Origin: Microbacterium indicum DSM 19969
Lineage (GTDB): Bacteria > Actinomycetota > Actinomycetes > Actinomycetales > Microbacteriaceae
Reading direction: 5' to 3'
Length of the DNA stretch: 64,000 nucleotides
Assembly: GCF_000422385.1 (NCBI RefSeq)
Contig: NZ_AULR01000004.1
Location: 124,001-188,000, forward strand
The notes below the pieces were generated by a model. The model searched no databases and had not been told where the DNA came from. It saw only the letters and a list, made by a program, of their open reading frames with translations. Positions 24,327 to 33,298 of this stretch are shown piece by piece; positions within the stretch are counted from its first letter, which is position 1, and every line of letters starts with the position of its first letter. The translations under genes were made by a program, and so were the position numbers.

Positions 24327-26650
24327 GCGCCCGCCGACCTCCGGGATCCGACCTCGCCGTACGTCGTCGTGCGCTGGCGCAGGGGGCGGAAGAGGGGCTT
24401 GACGAGCGCGCGGGCGGCGCCGAGGGGCAGCTCGCGGCCGGCCTCGGCCCCGAACGACGCGCCGACCCGGCCGTCGCGGAGCGTGCCGCCGAGGTCGTCG
24501 CCGCCCGCCCGCAGCAGCTCGGCCGCGACGGCCGTGCCGTAGCGCGTCCAGGGCAGCTGGATGTGCGGGATCGACCCCGTGAGCATCAGCCGCGCGACGG
24601 CGACCATCGCGCGGTGCTCGTCGAGCGGCGAGCGGCCCGCGACGAGGGGAACGTCGCCGCCCGGCAGGGGGATCGGGACGAACTCCGTGAAGCCGCGCGT
24701 GCGGGCCTGGATCCGCATGAGCTGGCGCAGGTGGTCGACGCGCTCGAGCGCCGTCTCGGCGTGGCCGTAGAAGAGGACCGATGTCGACGTGAACCCGGCC
24801 TCGTGCGCGGCCGTGACGGTCTCGGTCCAGCGGTCGATCTCGAGGTCGCCCGGCGCGGTGATGCGGCGCACGCGCTCGCTGAGGATCTTCACGCCCGTGC
24901 CGGGGACGGTGTCGACGCCGGCCTCGCGCATCGCCGCGAGCGCGCCCGCGAGGCCGAGGCCCGAGCGGTCGGCGAGGTCGGCGACGTCCTGCGGCCGGAA
25001 GGCGTGCAGGTGGATCCCGGGGGCGGCGTCCGTGATCGTGCGGGCGATGTCGAGGTACCCCTCGGGCTCGCCCGGCACGACGCCCTGCACGCAGATCTCC
25101 GTGAGGCCGAGGTCGTCGGCGTCGCGCGCCATGTCGGCGAGGAGGGGCAGATCCCACTCGGCGCCGAGGCCCGTCGAGGCGATGTTGCGGTTGTCGACGA
25201 TGCTCACGGCCTCGCCGACCGTGTAGCGCCGCACGTCGTCGGCCGTGCGCACGAGGGCCTCGAGCTCGTCGCCAGTCGTCGCGAGGAGGCGCGCCCACTC
25301 GTCGTCGTCGAGGGATGCCGGATCCTGCGCCGCGCGCTCGATGACCGCGGCGACGAGGCCGCCGGGCGCCTCGAGCGTCGGGGTGTGGTCGCGGGCCGCC
25401 TCGGTGGGGGCGGGCGCCGCGGATCCCCGGGGCGAGACCCCCTCGCGCGCGAGACCCGTCTCGGGATCCGCGAGCGCGTCGACGGCGTCGCGGAGCGCGG
25501 GGTCGATCCACGCGTCGCCGAGGAACTCGGGGTGCGCCGTGAGTCGCTCGCGCAGCGTGAAGCCGAGGTCGGCCGTCGCGGCGGCGAGGTCGTCGAGGTG
25601 CGGCCAGGGGCGCTCGGGGTTCACGTGGTCGGCCGTGAGCGGCGAGACGCCGCCCCAGTCGTCTGCCCCCGCGCGCACGAGGAGGCCGAGCTCGAGCGCA
25701 TCCTGGAGGTTGGGCGGGACCTGCACGCGCATGCGCGGGCCGAACACGAGCCGCGTCACGGCGACGGCGGCGACGTACTCGACGAGCGCCGCGTCGGGCA
25801 CGTCCTGCATCGCGGTGCGCGGCTTCGCGCGGAAGTTCTGCACGATGATCTCCTGCAGGTTCCCGTTCCGCTCGTGGGCGGCGCGCAGCGCGACCATCGA
25901 CTCGGCGCGGTCGCGGACCGTCTCGCCGATGCCGATGAGCACGCCCGTCGTGAAGGGGATCCGCGCCTCGCCCGCGTTCTCGAGCAGGCGGAGGCGGACC
26001 TCGGGATCCTTGTCGGGCGATCCGAAGTGCACCTGGCCCGGCTCGGCGAACAGTCGGCGCGACGTCGTCTCGAGCATGACGCCCATCGACGGGGCCGTCG
26101 GGCGGAGCGCCGCGAGCTCCTCGGGGTGCATGACGCCCGGGTTCAGGTGGGGGAGGAGTCCCGTCTGCTCGCGGATCAGGCGCGCCATCGCGCCCACGTA
26201 CTCGAGCGTCGAGGCGTAGCCGTGCTCGTCAAGCCACGCGCGGGCCTCGGGCCAGCGGTCCTCGGGCCGGTCGCCGAGCGTCAGGAGGGCCTCCTTGCAG
26301 CCCATCGCCTGGCCCTGGCGCGCGACGGCGAGGACCTGCGCCTCGCTCATGTACGCGGGCTTGCTCTTGCGCAGCAGCTGGCCCGGGGTGTCGACGAAGA
26401 CGCAGTAGTGGCAGCGGTCGCGGCACAGCGTCGTGAGCGGGATGAACACCTTGCGCGAGTACGTGATGACGCCGGGGCGGCCGGCCAGGCGCAGGCCCTC
26501 GTCGCGCACGTGCGCGGCCGCGTCGAGGAGCCGCTCGAAGTCGTCGCCCTCGGCGCCGAGAAGCGCCTCGGCGTCGTCGACCTCGAGCCGCTCGCCGCGC
26601 ACGGCCCGATCGAGGATGTCCGCGAGGGCGGGGGATCCGAGGAGAGTCAT
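24323..26650 (-). CDS. fbiC: FO synthase (CofG-CofH fusion) with incomplete CofH domain
   Basis: A 775-residue fusion; mycobacterial FbiC is about 80 residues longer. The CofG half (1-400) is complete: radical-SAM cysteines Cys76, Cys80 and Cys83 in LCRDRCHYCVF, then NPGVMHPEELAALRP and GVLIGIGET. The CofH half starts near residue 440 and keeps VDNRNI, LTEICVQG, IHLHAF, GVDTVPGTGVKILS, FTEFVPIPLPGG and RQRTTTYGEV. Between VDNRNI (487-490) and CVQG (about 520), where CofH should carry its own CxxxCxxC cluster, there are only 29 residues and no cysteine; roughly 18 residues including the motif are missing. The full enzyme joins tyrosine and a ribityl-diaminouracil to make FO; this form may be unable to perform the CofH step. 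Confidence 0.9.
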   Translation of the reverse strand: MTLLGSPALADILDRAVRGERLEVDDAEALLGAEGDDFERLLDAAAHVRDEGLRLAGRPGVITYSRKVFIPLTTLCRDRCHYCVFVDTPGQLLRKSKPAYMSEAQVLAVARQGQAMGCKEALLTLGDRPEDRWPEARAWLDEHGYASTLEYVGAMARLIREQTGLLPHLNPGVMHPEELAALRPTAPSMGVMLETTSRRLFAEPGQVHFGSPDKDPEVRLRLLENAGEARIPFTTGVLIGIGETVRDRAESMVALRAAHERNGNLQEIIVQNFRAKPRTAMQDVPDAALVEYVAAVAVTRLVFGPRMRVQVPPNLQDALELGLLVRAGADDWGGVSPLTADHVNPERPWPHLDDLAAATADLGFTLRERLTAHPEFLGDAWIDPALRDAVDALADPETGLAREGVSPRGSAAPAPTEAARDHTPTLEAPGGLVAAVIERAAQDPASLDDDEWARLLATTGDELEALVRTADDVRRYTVGEAVSIVDNRNIASTGLGAEWDLPLLADMARDADDLGLTEICVQGVVPGEPEGYLDIARTITDAAPGIHLHAFRPQDVADLADRSGLGLAGALAAMREAGVDTVPGTGVKILSERVRRITAPGDLEIDRWTETVTAAHEAGFTSTSVLFYGHAETALERVDHLRQLMRIQARTRGFTEFVPIPLPGGDVPLVAGRSPLDEHRAMVAVARLMLTGSIPHIQLPWTRYGTAVAAELLRAGGDDLGGTLRDGRVGASFGAEAGRELPLGAARALVKPLFRPLRQRTTTYGEVGSRRSAGA

Positions 26651-26729
26651 CGCTGTCAGTCTCTCACCGGATCGGGGCGCCGGGACGGGCCAGGGTGGCC
26701 CTGCCGGTGCCCCGATCCCGCGCCGCCCG

Positions 26730-29114
26730 TCAGCCGATCGAGACGTGCGCCTCGGCGGCGCCGCGGGGCGAGGTCGCCGTGATCGTGACCTCCCCGGCGC
26801 CGGTGGGGCGGATCACCGCGAGCGCGCGCCCGTCGAAGGTGCGCCAGGTTGCGGAGGCGAAGCGCTCCTCCGTCTTGGGGTTCGCGCTCCCCATTCCGGC
26901 GAGCTCGGCGGGGCCCGCGACCTCCACGGTCACGGGGACGTCGTCGTCGGCCACGAGGGCCCCGGCGGCGTCGCGCAGCTCGAGGGCGACGAACGCGAGG
27001 TCGTCGGCGTCGTCGCGGATCCGGTCGCGGTCGACCGTCGCCGTGAGCGACGCGGGCCCCGCGGTCGCGAGCGCGTGGCGCCCGACCTCGCGGTCGCCGT
27101 CGTAGGCGACGGCCTCGAGGACGCCCGCCCGGTAGGTCGTCTCGATCACGGCGAGGAGGGGGCGCTCCGCGCCGACCTTCGCCGAGGCGAGGGGGGATCC
27201 GTCGAGCAGCAGCTCCACGCGCTCGGCGCGGGCGTACACCTCGACCGTCACGGGCCGGCCCTCGAAGCCGCCCCAGGTCCACGACGCGACCGAGTCGCTC
27301 CACGCCCACGGCGAGGGCGAGGCGATCGCGGATCCGTGGTGCTCCGGACGGCGCACGGCGATGTACGGCTCGGAGCGCAGCCCGAACGCGATCTCGCGGT
27401 AGTACGACATGGGGCGGCGGTGGCCCGTGATGTCGATGTCGCCCGTCCACGCCGTGAGGAAGGGGAACTCGCGCTCGAGGCCCGGCTCGGCGGTCGGGTC
27501 GTCGGCGTAGGCCGTCGAGCCGATGCCGACCTCGCCGAGGTAGTCCCAGCCCGTCCACGTGAAGTCGTCGATCACGTGCGGGTTCTCCTCGACCATCGGC
27601 CAGAGGCGCCCGATCTGGGCGGGGAAGGTCTCGGATCCGACGATGACGCGGTGGGGGAACGCCGCGCGGTCGGGCGCGTAGCGCGACTCGGCGTAGTTGA
27701 AGCCGACGACGTCGAGGACGGCGCTCGACTCCTCGGTGCGCCGCGTCGCGGCCTCGCTCGATCCGATCTCGTTGAACGGGTCGCCGCCCTGCGCCGCCGC
27801 CTGGTTGAGGCCGCCGAGCTCCTCGGTGATCTGGGGGATCTCGTCGATGACCGCGAGCAGCGCGTTGACGCCGTTGGTCACGAGGCGCGTGGGGTCGAGC
27901 GCGCGCACGTGCTCGGCCATGCGCCGCGCCCAGCGCGCGCCGTGGGGCTTCCCGGTCTCGGCGATCTCGTTGCCGAGCGAGTAGAGGATCACGCTCGGGT
28001 GGTTGCGGTCCTTCGCGACCATCGCGGCGAGATCCTCCGCCCACCACTGCGGGAAGTCGGCGGCGTAGTCGAAGGGCGTCTTGAAGCGCGTCCACATGTC
28101 GAAGGCCTCGTCGACGACGAGCATGCCGAGGCGGTCGCAGGCGTCGAGCATAGCGGGCGAGAGAGGGTTGTGCGTCGCGCGGACGGCGTTGAAGCCCGCC
28201 TCCTTGAGCAGCTCGATGCGGCGCTCCTCGGCGCGGCCGATCGCGGCGGAGCCGAGCGGGCCGTTGTCGTGGTGGATGCACGCGCCGCGCAGGAGCGTCG
28301 TCACGCCGTTGATGCGCAGCCCGTGCCGCGGGTCGGCGGTGATCGTGCGGATCCCGAACGTCTCGGTCACGGGGTCCGATCCGTCGACGTCCACGGCGGC
28401 CTCGTAGAGCTGCGGGTCGTCGGGCGACCAGAGGCGCGGGGCCGCGACCGCGAGGCGGTGCCGGACGACGCCTTCCTCGCCGGGCGCGAGCGTGATCGGC
28501 GACGCGTCCGAGTCGACGCCGGGGATCCGCGACGCGACCCGCACGGTCCGGGTCGTCCGGAGCGTGTTGCGCACGGTCGTGCGGACCTCGACGACGGCCT
28601 CCTCGGCGTCGACGGAGGCCGTCGTCACCGTCGCGCCGTCGGGCACGACGTGGACGGCGTCGAGGACGTGCAGCGCCGCGGGCCGGTGCATGCCGAGGCC
28701 CGAGTACCAGCGCGAGTCCTGCCCCGCGCGGGCCTCGATGCGGATCGTCGACGCGCCCCCGAAGCGGAGGAACGGCGTGAGCTCGACGAAGAAGCGCGCG
28801 TATCCGTCGGCGCGGTTGCCCGCGAGCTCGTCGTCGACGAACACCTGGGCGCGGCGGTGCACGCCCTGCAGCTCGAGGAAGACGCTCTTCTCGAGCCACG
28901 CGTCGGGCACCGCGAGGTCGTACAGGTAGGTGACGGCGCCGCCCGGGAAGTACGCCCCCGCGCCCCGGCCCGGGACGCCGGCCGAGCGCTCGAGGTCGCG
29001 CATCGCGTCGTGCGGCAGGCGCACGGGCTCGGCGGGGATCGCGCCCTCGGCGGCGGCGAAGGGGCCGGCCGCGGGGCGCACGCGCCATCCGTCGGTGAGA
29101 ACTGTGCGGGTCAT
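26730..29114 (-). CDS. Glycoside hydrolase family 2 (beta-galactosidase-like)
   Basis: A 794-residue enzyme without signal peptide. Order: sugar-binding jelly roll (1-170, VRLPHDAMRDLERS, RRAQVFVDDELAGN), immunoglobulin-like domain, TIM barrel from about 270 (GLRINGVTTLLRGACIHHDN, GFNAVRATHNP), then C-terminal beta domains (an invasin/Big-like segment near 690-790). Acid/base Glu383 is in YSLGNEIAETG and the nucleophile Glu495 in VGSETFPAQ. ATG 29114 has a GGAGG site. GH2 enzymes of this shape act on beta-galactosides or other plant-wall side chains; the exact sugar cannot be fixed. It is transcribed alone, divergent from the small gene at 29162. Confidence 0.88.
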   Translation of the reverse strand: MTRTVLTDGWRVRPAAGPFAAAEGAIPAEPVRLPHDAMRDLERSAGVPGRGAGAYFPGGAVTYLYDLAVPDAWLEKSVFLELQGVHRRAQVFVDDELAGNRADGYARFFVELTPFLRFGGASTIRIEARAGQDSRWYSGLGMHRPAALHVLDAVHVVPDGATVTTASVDAEEAVVEVRTTVRNTLRTTRTVRVASRIPGVDSDASPITLAPGEEGVVRHRLAVAAPRLWSPDDPQLYEAAVDVDGSDPVTETFGIRTITADPRHGLRINGVTTLLRGACIHHDNGPLGSAAIGRAEERRIELLKEAGFNAVRATHNPLSPAMLDACDRLGMLVVDEAFDMWTRFKTPFDYAADFPQWWAEDLAAMVAKDRNHPSVILYSLGNEIAETGKPHGARWARRMAEHVRALDPTRLVTNGVNALLAVIDEIPQITEELGGLNQAAAQGGDPFNEIGSSEAATRRTEESSAVLDVVGFNYAESRYAPDRAAFPHRVIVGSETFPAQIGRLWPMVEENPHVIDDFTWTGWDYLGEVGIGSTAYADDPTAEPGLEREFPFLTAWTGDIDITGHRRPMSYYREIAFGLRSEPYIAVRRPEHHGSAIASPSPWAWSDSVASWTWGGFEGRPVTVEVYARAERVELLLDGSPLASAKVGAERPLLAVIETTYRAGVLEAVAYDGDREVGRHALATAGPASLTATVDRDRIRDDADDLAFVALELRDAAGALVADDDVPVTVEVAGPAELAGMGSANPKTEERFASATWRTFDGRALAVIRPTGAGEVTITATSPRGAAEAHVSIG

Positions 29115-29161
29115 CGGGAACCTCCGGTGAATCGAGGGGGCGTCGGTGGAAAGATGGGGTG

Positions 29162-29527
29162 ATGGTCAGCCTGTACGTCGACTCCGCGGCCCTCGAGATC
29201 AAGCTCGCCCCGATCGAGCGGACGCTCGCGATGCACAGGGCGCCCGTGCGTATCAGCCGATCCCAGATCGCCAAGGTGCAGCTGACCGACGATCCGTTCA
29301 CGTGGCTCCGCGGGGTGCGCGCCCCGGGCAGCCACGTGCCGAACAGGCTCGCGTTCGGCACGTGGCGATCGGTGTTCGGCGACGACTTCGTGGCGATCCG
29401 CTCGGGCCGCCCCGCCGTCGTCATCGACCTCGAGGAGGGCGCCGGGTTCCAGCGCGTCATCCTGTCGACCACTCACGGTGCCGACCTGGTGAACGCGCTG
29501 CAGCCCGGCGCCGATCCCGAGGCCTGA
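29162..29527 (+). CDS. Small protein with PH-like fold, function unknown
   Basis: A 121-residue soluble protein made mostly of predicted beta strands: VSLYVDSAALEIKLAPIERT, RISRSQIAKVQLTDDP, GVRAPGSHVPNRLAFGTW, PAVVIDLEEG, FQRVILSTT. This alternation and the W/pG spacing resemble bacterial PH-like domains. ATG 29159 directly upstream is an alternative start. It lies between the GH2 gene (divergent, 47 bases) and the MFS pseudogene (convergent, 6 bases). No role can be assigned. Confidence 0.65.
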   Translation: MVSLYVDSAALEIKLAPIERTLAMHRAPVRISRSQIAKVQLTDDPFTWLRGVRAPGSHVPNRLAFGTWRSVFGDDFVAIRSGRPAVVIDLEEGAGFQRVILSTTHGADLVNALQPGADPEA

Positions 29528-29533
29528 GGCCGT

Positions 29534-30673
29534 CTACCTGACCGTCTTGATCCAGATGATCGAGACGGCGCCGAGGACCGCCATGGCGATCGCGACGGGG
29601 AACACGAGGTGGTACCCGCTCGTCGCGACGACGAGCGACGAGGTGATGATCGGGCCGAACGTCTGGCCGAGGGTCGTGGCGAGGTTGAGGATGCCCAGAT
29701 CCTTGCCCGCATCCTCCTGGTTCGGCAGCACGTCGACGTTGAGGGCCTGGTCGACCGACGCGTAGACGCCGTAGCCGAGGCCCGCGATGCCGGCGTAGAG
29801 GTACATGCCCATGGCGGTCGGGAAGATCCAGGGCATCGCGATGCCGAGGCGAAGAGCAGGCTCGCGACGATGACGGGCAGCTTGCGGCGACCGATCCAGT
29901 CGAAGATCGGCCCGCCCGTCAGCGAGGCGACGAGGCCCACGACGAGGGTGATGACCGACATCCGCGAGACGGTCCCGGCCGAGTCGACGACCGACTGGCC
30001 GATGTAGTTCTGCACGATGTAGAGCTGGTAGGCCGTGATCATCTGGTACGAGACCAGCATGAAGAGGCGGCCTACGAACGCCTTGTAGAAGTCGGGCGCC
30101 GTGAGGGGCTCGGCGGGCGGAACGACTTCACGAGGTCGAGGAATCCGCCGCCGCGCGCCTCGGTCCCGACCGCCGAGCGCTCGCGCGGCCAGATGAACAG
30201 CGTGGCGACGTCGCCGATGAGCATGAGGGCGCCCGCGAGGACGTAGCCGGGCAGCGACGTCGTGATGAACGCGGCGCCGATGATCGCGCCGAGGGGGAAT
30301 CCGACGGTCTGGCCCGCGTCGAAGAACGCCGACATCGTGCCGCGGATCTGCAGCGGGACGCGGTCCGAGATCACGGCGATCGCGGGGGCCAGCATCATGT
30401 TGAGGCCGACCATCGTGATGCAGTAGACGATGAGGATCGCGACGGGGTTCGTCAGGACGCCCACGAGGGTCAGCGAGACGCCGCCGATGATGGCGCCGCC
30501 GAAGATCCAGGGGGTGCGGCGGCCGAAGCGCGTGCGCACGCGGTCCGACAGGTTGCCGAACACGAGGTTCGAGACGAGCGACACGATCGCCGTCACGGAG
30601 TTGATCGTGCCGAACCACGCGTCGGGCGAGTCGACGCCGATGTCGGTGAGGTGCTGGAGGGAGGGGTGGTCAT
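29534..30673 (-). pseudogene. MFS sugar transporter, multiply frameshifted
   Basis: The coding sequence is spread over three frames. ATG 30673, ten bases after the GH43 stop and behind AAGGAAG, begins MTTP; restoring one base in the G run at 30663-30666 reads on to SLQHLTDIGVDSPDAWFG. A further single C loss (coding strand) at 30115-30117 interrupts LVKSFRP/AEPLTAPDFYKAF, and another at 29848-29849 interrupts VASLLFA/LGIAMPWIF. With these repaired, a 380-residue GPH-type carrier appears (GNLSDRVRTRFGRRTPW loop visible), but the first membrane segment is missing. It would have cotranscribed with the GH43 gene. Decay is more likely than sequencing error because other genes nearby are intact. 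Confidence 0.8.
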
Positions 30674-30683
30674 CTGCGCTTCC

Positions 30684-31994
30684 TTACGCGTCTGAGGAGG
30701 TCGAGCCGAAGGTGGCGGCCGGAGCGTGCTCGCGGCCGACCGTGCGGAAGCCGTCGAAGGAGACGGTCCCCGACGCGGCGTACAGGCCGATGACGCGGCC
30801 CGTGAACGACGCCGCGGTCTCGGCCGACAGCGAGCGGCCGCCGGTGCCCGCCGAGACGTCGATCGTCGTCGAGGCCTCGACCTCGAGGGCGAGCTGGCGG
30901 CGGCCGACGAAGGCCGCGCGCAGGTCGTCGAGCGTCGTGCCGTCGGACGCGATCGTCAGGCGGCCGTCGGCGACCGTCGCGATCGTCTGGGGCAGGCGGC
31001 GCATCGCGATCCAGCGGTTGTCGAGCGGGGCGTCGAACGCGACGTCCTCGACGATCTCGCGGCGCGGCGCGAGGTTCACGGGCTCGGCGACGGGCCAGCC
31101 CGACGACCAGTCGACGCGCGTCACGAAGGTCTCGCGGCCGAGGGGCGAGAAGGCGCGGGTGCCGCCCTTGGGGCGCACACCCAGCATGACGAACAGCGAC
31201 TCACCGTTCGGGCCCTCGACGAAGTCGCCGTGGCCCGTGTTCTGGATCGGGCGGATCGTGCTGCGCGCCGAGAGGAACGGGTTGGCGGGGCCGGGCTCGA
31301 ACGGGCCCTGGGGCGAGGTGCCGCGGCCGATCGAGGCCCCGTGGCCGCGCTCGGTGCCGCCCTCGGCGATCAGGAGGTACCAGTCGTCGCCGCGGCGGAA
31401 GAGGTGCGGGGCCTCGGGGAACATCGAGCCGGATCCGGACCAGACGTCGCCGGGCTCGCTCAGCAGCTCGCCCGTCGCGAGGTCGGCGCGCACCTGCTGG
31501 ATGCCGAGGTGCTTCCCCGTCTCGGGGCCCGAGAGGATGAGGCCCGAGAAGGTCACGAGCGCCGTTCCGTCGTCGTCCCAGGCGAGGCCGGGGTCGATGC
31601 CGTTCAGGCCCTCGAGCACGACGCCGTCGCTCCACGGGCCGGAGGGGTCCTCGGCCGTGAAGACGATGCAGCCGCGGCCGGACGGGACGCCGACGATGAC
31701 GCGGAAGAGGCCGTCGTGCCAGCGCAGGGTGGGGGCCCACACGCCCATGTTCGTGGGGGCGTCGCCGATGCCGAGCTGGTCCTCGCGGGTCGCGACGTTG
31801 CCGATCTGCTCCCACTCGACGAAGTCGGTGCTGCGGTAGACGGGAAGCCCCGGCAGGTACTCGAAGGTCGACGTCACGATGTAGTAGACGCCGTCGACCA
31901 GAGCGATGCTCGGGTCGGGGTTGAAGCCGGGCAGGACCGGGTTGGGGTATGGCGCGCCGACGCCGCCGTACAGCGCCTCTGCTGACGAGCTCAT
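30684..31994 (-). CDS. Glycoside hydrolase family 43 (beta-xylosidase/arabinosidase)
   Basis: A 436-residue five-bladed-propeller enzyme with a C-terminal beta-sandwich (from about 320). Catalytic triad of GH43: Asp27 in GFNPDPSI (base), Asp134 in NGIDPGLAWDDDG (pKa modulator) and Glu194 in MFPEAPHLF (acid). No signal peptide; it acts on imported oligosaccharides such as xylo- or arabinoxylo-oligosaccharides. The start at 31994 is chosen because an upstream frame extension to 32027 crosses the operator. It is divergent from a lacI gene, with two matching palindromes between, and precedes a broken MFS gene. Confidence 0.92.
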   Translation of the reverse strand: MSSSAEALYGGVGAPYPNPVLPGFNPDPSIALVDGVYYIVTSTFEYLPGLPVYRSTDFVEWEQIGNVATREDQLGIGDAPTNMGVWAPTLRWHDGLFRVIVGVPSGRGCIVFTAEDPSGPWSDGVVLEGLNGIDPGLAWDDDGTALVTFSGLILSGPETGKHLGIQQVRADLATGELLSEPGDVWSGSGSMFPEAPHLFRRGDDWYLLIAEGGTERGHGASIGRGTSPQGPFEPGPANPFLSARSTIRPIQNTGHGDFVEGPNGESLFVMLGVRPKGGTRAFSPLGRETFVTRVDWSSGWPVAEPVNLAPRREIVEDVAFDAPLDNRWIAMRRLPQTIATVADGRLTIASDGTTLDDLRAAFVGRRQLALEVEASTTIDVSAGTGGRSLSAETAASFTGRVIGLYAASGTVSFDGFRTVGREHAPAATFGSTSSDA

Positions 31995-32012
31995 GATGCT
32001 CCCTCGCATTAA

Positions 32013-32023
32013 GAAACCGTTTC
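32013..32023. promoter_or_regulatory. LacI-type operator O1 (GAAACCGTTTC)
   Basis: An 11-base palindrome GAAAC-C-GTTTC lying 19 bases from the GH43 start codon. It matches the second site at 32099-32109 except at the central base. The pair lies in the divergent region between GH43 and lacI, the classical arrangement for repression of both by the LacI protein. Confidence 0.75.
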
Positions 32024-32098
32024 GCACTCTTGCGGAAACAGAGAGACATTTGGCGTATGGATCCGCTTCGTCAAGCGCTGTGAGGGGATCCGTAGAGA

Positions 32099-32109
32099 GA
32101 AACAGTTTC
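32099..32109. promoter_or_regulatory. LacI-type operator O2 (GAAACAGTTTC)
   Basis: Second copy of the palindrome, 16 bases before the lacI start. Centres of the two sites are 86 bases apart, close to eight helical turns, compatible with looping by a tetrameric or paired dimeric regulator. A GGAAAC half-site also occurs near 32034. Confidence 0.75.
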
Positions 32110-32124
32110 GTTCAGGAGAAACCC

Positions 32125-33141
32125 ATGCCACGGACAGCAGGGCCGACGCTCGCCTCGATCGCGGCGGCGGTCGGCGTCACGAAGAGCACCGTGTCGAAGG
32201 CGCTCAACGACAGGCCCGGCGTCTCCGACGAGGTGCGGCGGCGCGTGCGGGCCGCGGTCGCCGAGGCGGGATACGAGCCCGCGCCGCGCGCCCGCGTCGG
32301 GGGCCGCACCGTCGCGGTGATCTTCGACACGCTCGCGAACCTCTACTCGCTGCGGCTCCTCGACGCCCTCGTCGCCGAGGCGCAGGGGCGCGACGTCGAG
32401 ATCGTGCCCGACGTGCTGCTGCCGCTTCTCGACGGGCCGGGCGGGATCCCGACCGAGGAGCGGATCCGCGCGCTCCACGCCCGGGGGCACTCGGGCCTCC
32501 TCGTCGTGACGACGCGCATGCCCGCGAGCCTCGTGCGGCTGTGCGCCGAGCTCGACCTGCCGCTCGTCGCGATCGACCCGCCGAACGCGCTCGACTCGTC
32601 GGTCGCGAGCGTCGGCTCGAACAGCTGGATGGGCGGGATGCACGCGACGCAGCACCTCATCGAGCTCGGTCATCGGCGTATCGGCTTCGTCGGCGGATCC
32701 CCGCAGCACACGGGCCTGCGCGAGCGGCGTGCCGGCTATCGCACGGCGCTCGAGCAGGCGGGCATCGAGGAGGATCCGGCCCTCGTCTCCGAGCTCGGCA
32801 TGCTCACGGCGGGGCAGCCGGCCGCCGACATGCTCGAGCTGCCCGACCCCCCGACCGCATTCTTCGCGGGGACCGACGCGTCGGCGCTCGACGTCCTGCG
32901 GCACCTGCGGGCGGCGGGCGTCGACGTGCCGGGAGATGTGAGCGTCGTCGGCTACGACGACGCCTACGCCGTGCTCCCGCTGCCGGTCGCCATCACGACG
33001 GTCCACACACCGATCGCCGAGATCGGCCGCGTCGCCCTCGGCACCGTGCTGGGCCTGCGCGACGGGATCCCTCCGATCTCGCACCACCTCGAGCTCGCGA
33101 CCGAGCTCGTCGTCCGCGAGACGACGGCCCCGCGCCGGTAG
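32125..33141 (+). CDS. LacI-family transcriptional regulator
   Basis: A 338-residue repressor. Helix-turn-helix at residues 8-52: TLASIAAAVGVTKSTVSKAL, hinge SDEVRRRVRAAVAEAGYEP. The ligand-binding periplasmic-binding fold follows (GHRRIGFVGGSPQHTGLRE, TAFFAGTDASALDVL, VSVVGYDDAYAVLPLP). ATG 32125 follows AGGAG; a longer frame upstream runs through the operators. It most likely represses its own gene and the divergent GH43-MFS unit through the two GAAAC-N-GTTTC sites; the inducer is probably a pentose oligosaccharide. Confidence 0.93.
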   Translation: MPRTAGPTLASIAAAVGVTKSTVSKALNDRPGVSDEVRRRVRAAVAEAGYEPAPRARVGGRTVAVIFDTLANLYSLRLLDALVAEAQGRDVEIVPDVLLPLLDGPGGIPTEERIRALHARGHSGLLVVTTRMPASLVRLCAELDLPLVAIDPPNALDSSVASVGSNSWMGGMHATQHLIELGHRRIGFVGGSPQHTGLRERRAGYRTALEQAGIEEDPALVSELGMLTAGQPAADMLELPDPPTAFFAGTDASALDVLRHLRAAGVDVPGDVSVVGYDDAYAVLPLPVAITTVHTPIAEIGRVALGTVLGLRDGIPPISHHLELATELVVRETTAPRR

Positions 33142-33255
33142 CCCCGCGCCGCCGAGCCTCTGGCGATCGCCCGAGACTCTGACGATCCGGCCGGATCCGG
33201 CGGGAGCCGCGCGATCGTCAGAGTCTCGGGGTGTCGGCGGGCCGTGTTTGCCGCG
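33142..33255. repeat. Intergenic palindromic repeat, copy A
   Basis: First of three near-identical copies in the window (others at 42071-42203 and 62818-62934). It starts CCCCGCGCCGCCGAG and contains an inverted repeat with perfect 18-bp arms at 33170-33187 and 33213-33230 around a 25-base GC-rich loop. It fills the space between lacI and the convergent SDR gene, as expected of a bidirectional terminator, and shares a further 25 bases of 3' flank with copy B. Confidence 0.9.
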
Positions 33256-33298
33256 CTCGAGAGCGCGCCGCGGCCGGGTGAAGACGGGCCCCCGGGTG

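Noticed and set aside
26730..29114. Part of the F420 operon
   Set aside because: It lies upstream of fbiC with a 79-base gap and encodes a glycosidase; there is no overlap as in the rest of that operon.
33142..33255. CRISPR-like or attachment-site repeat
   Set aside because: Copies are dispersed by 9 and 20 kb, without spacers or integrase; position between convergent genes fits a terminator-like repeat.
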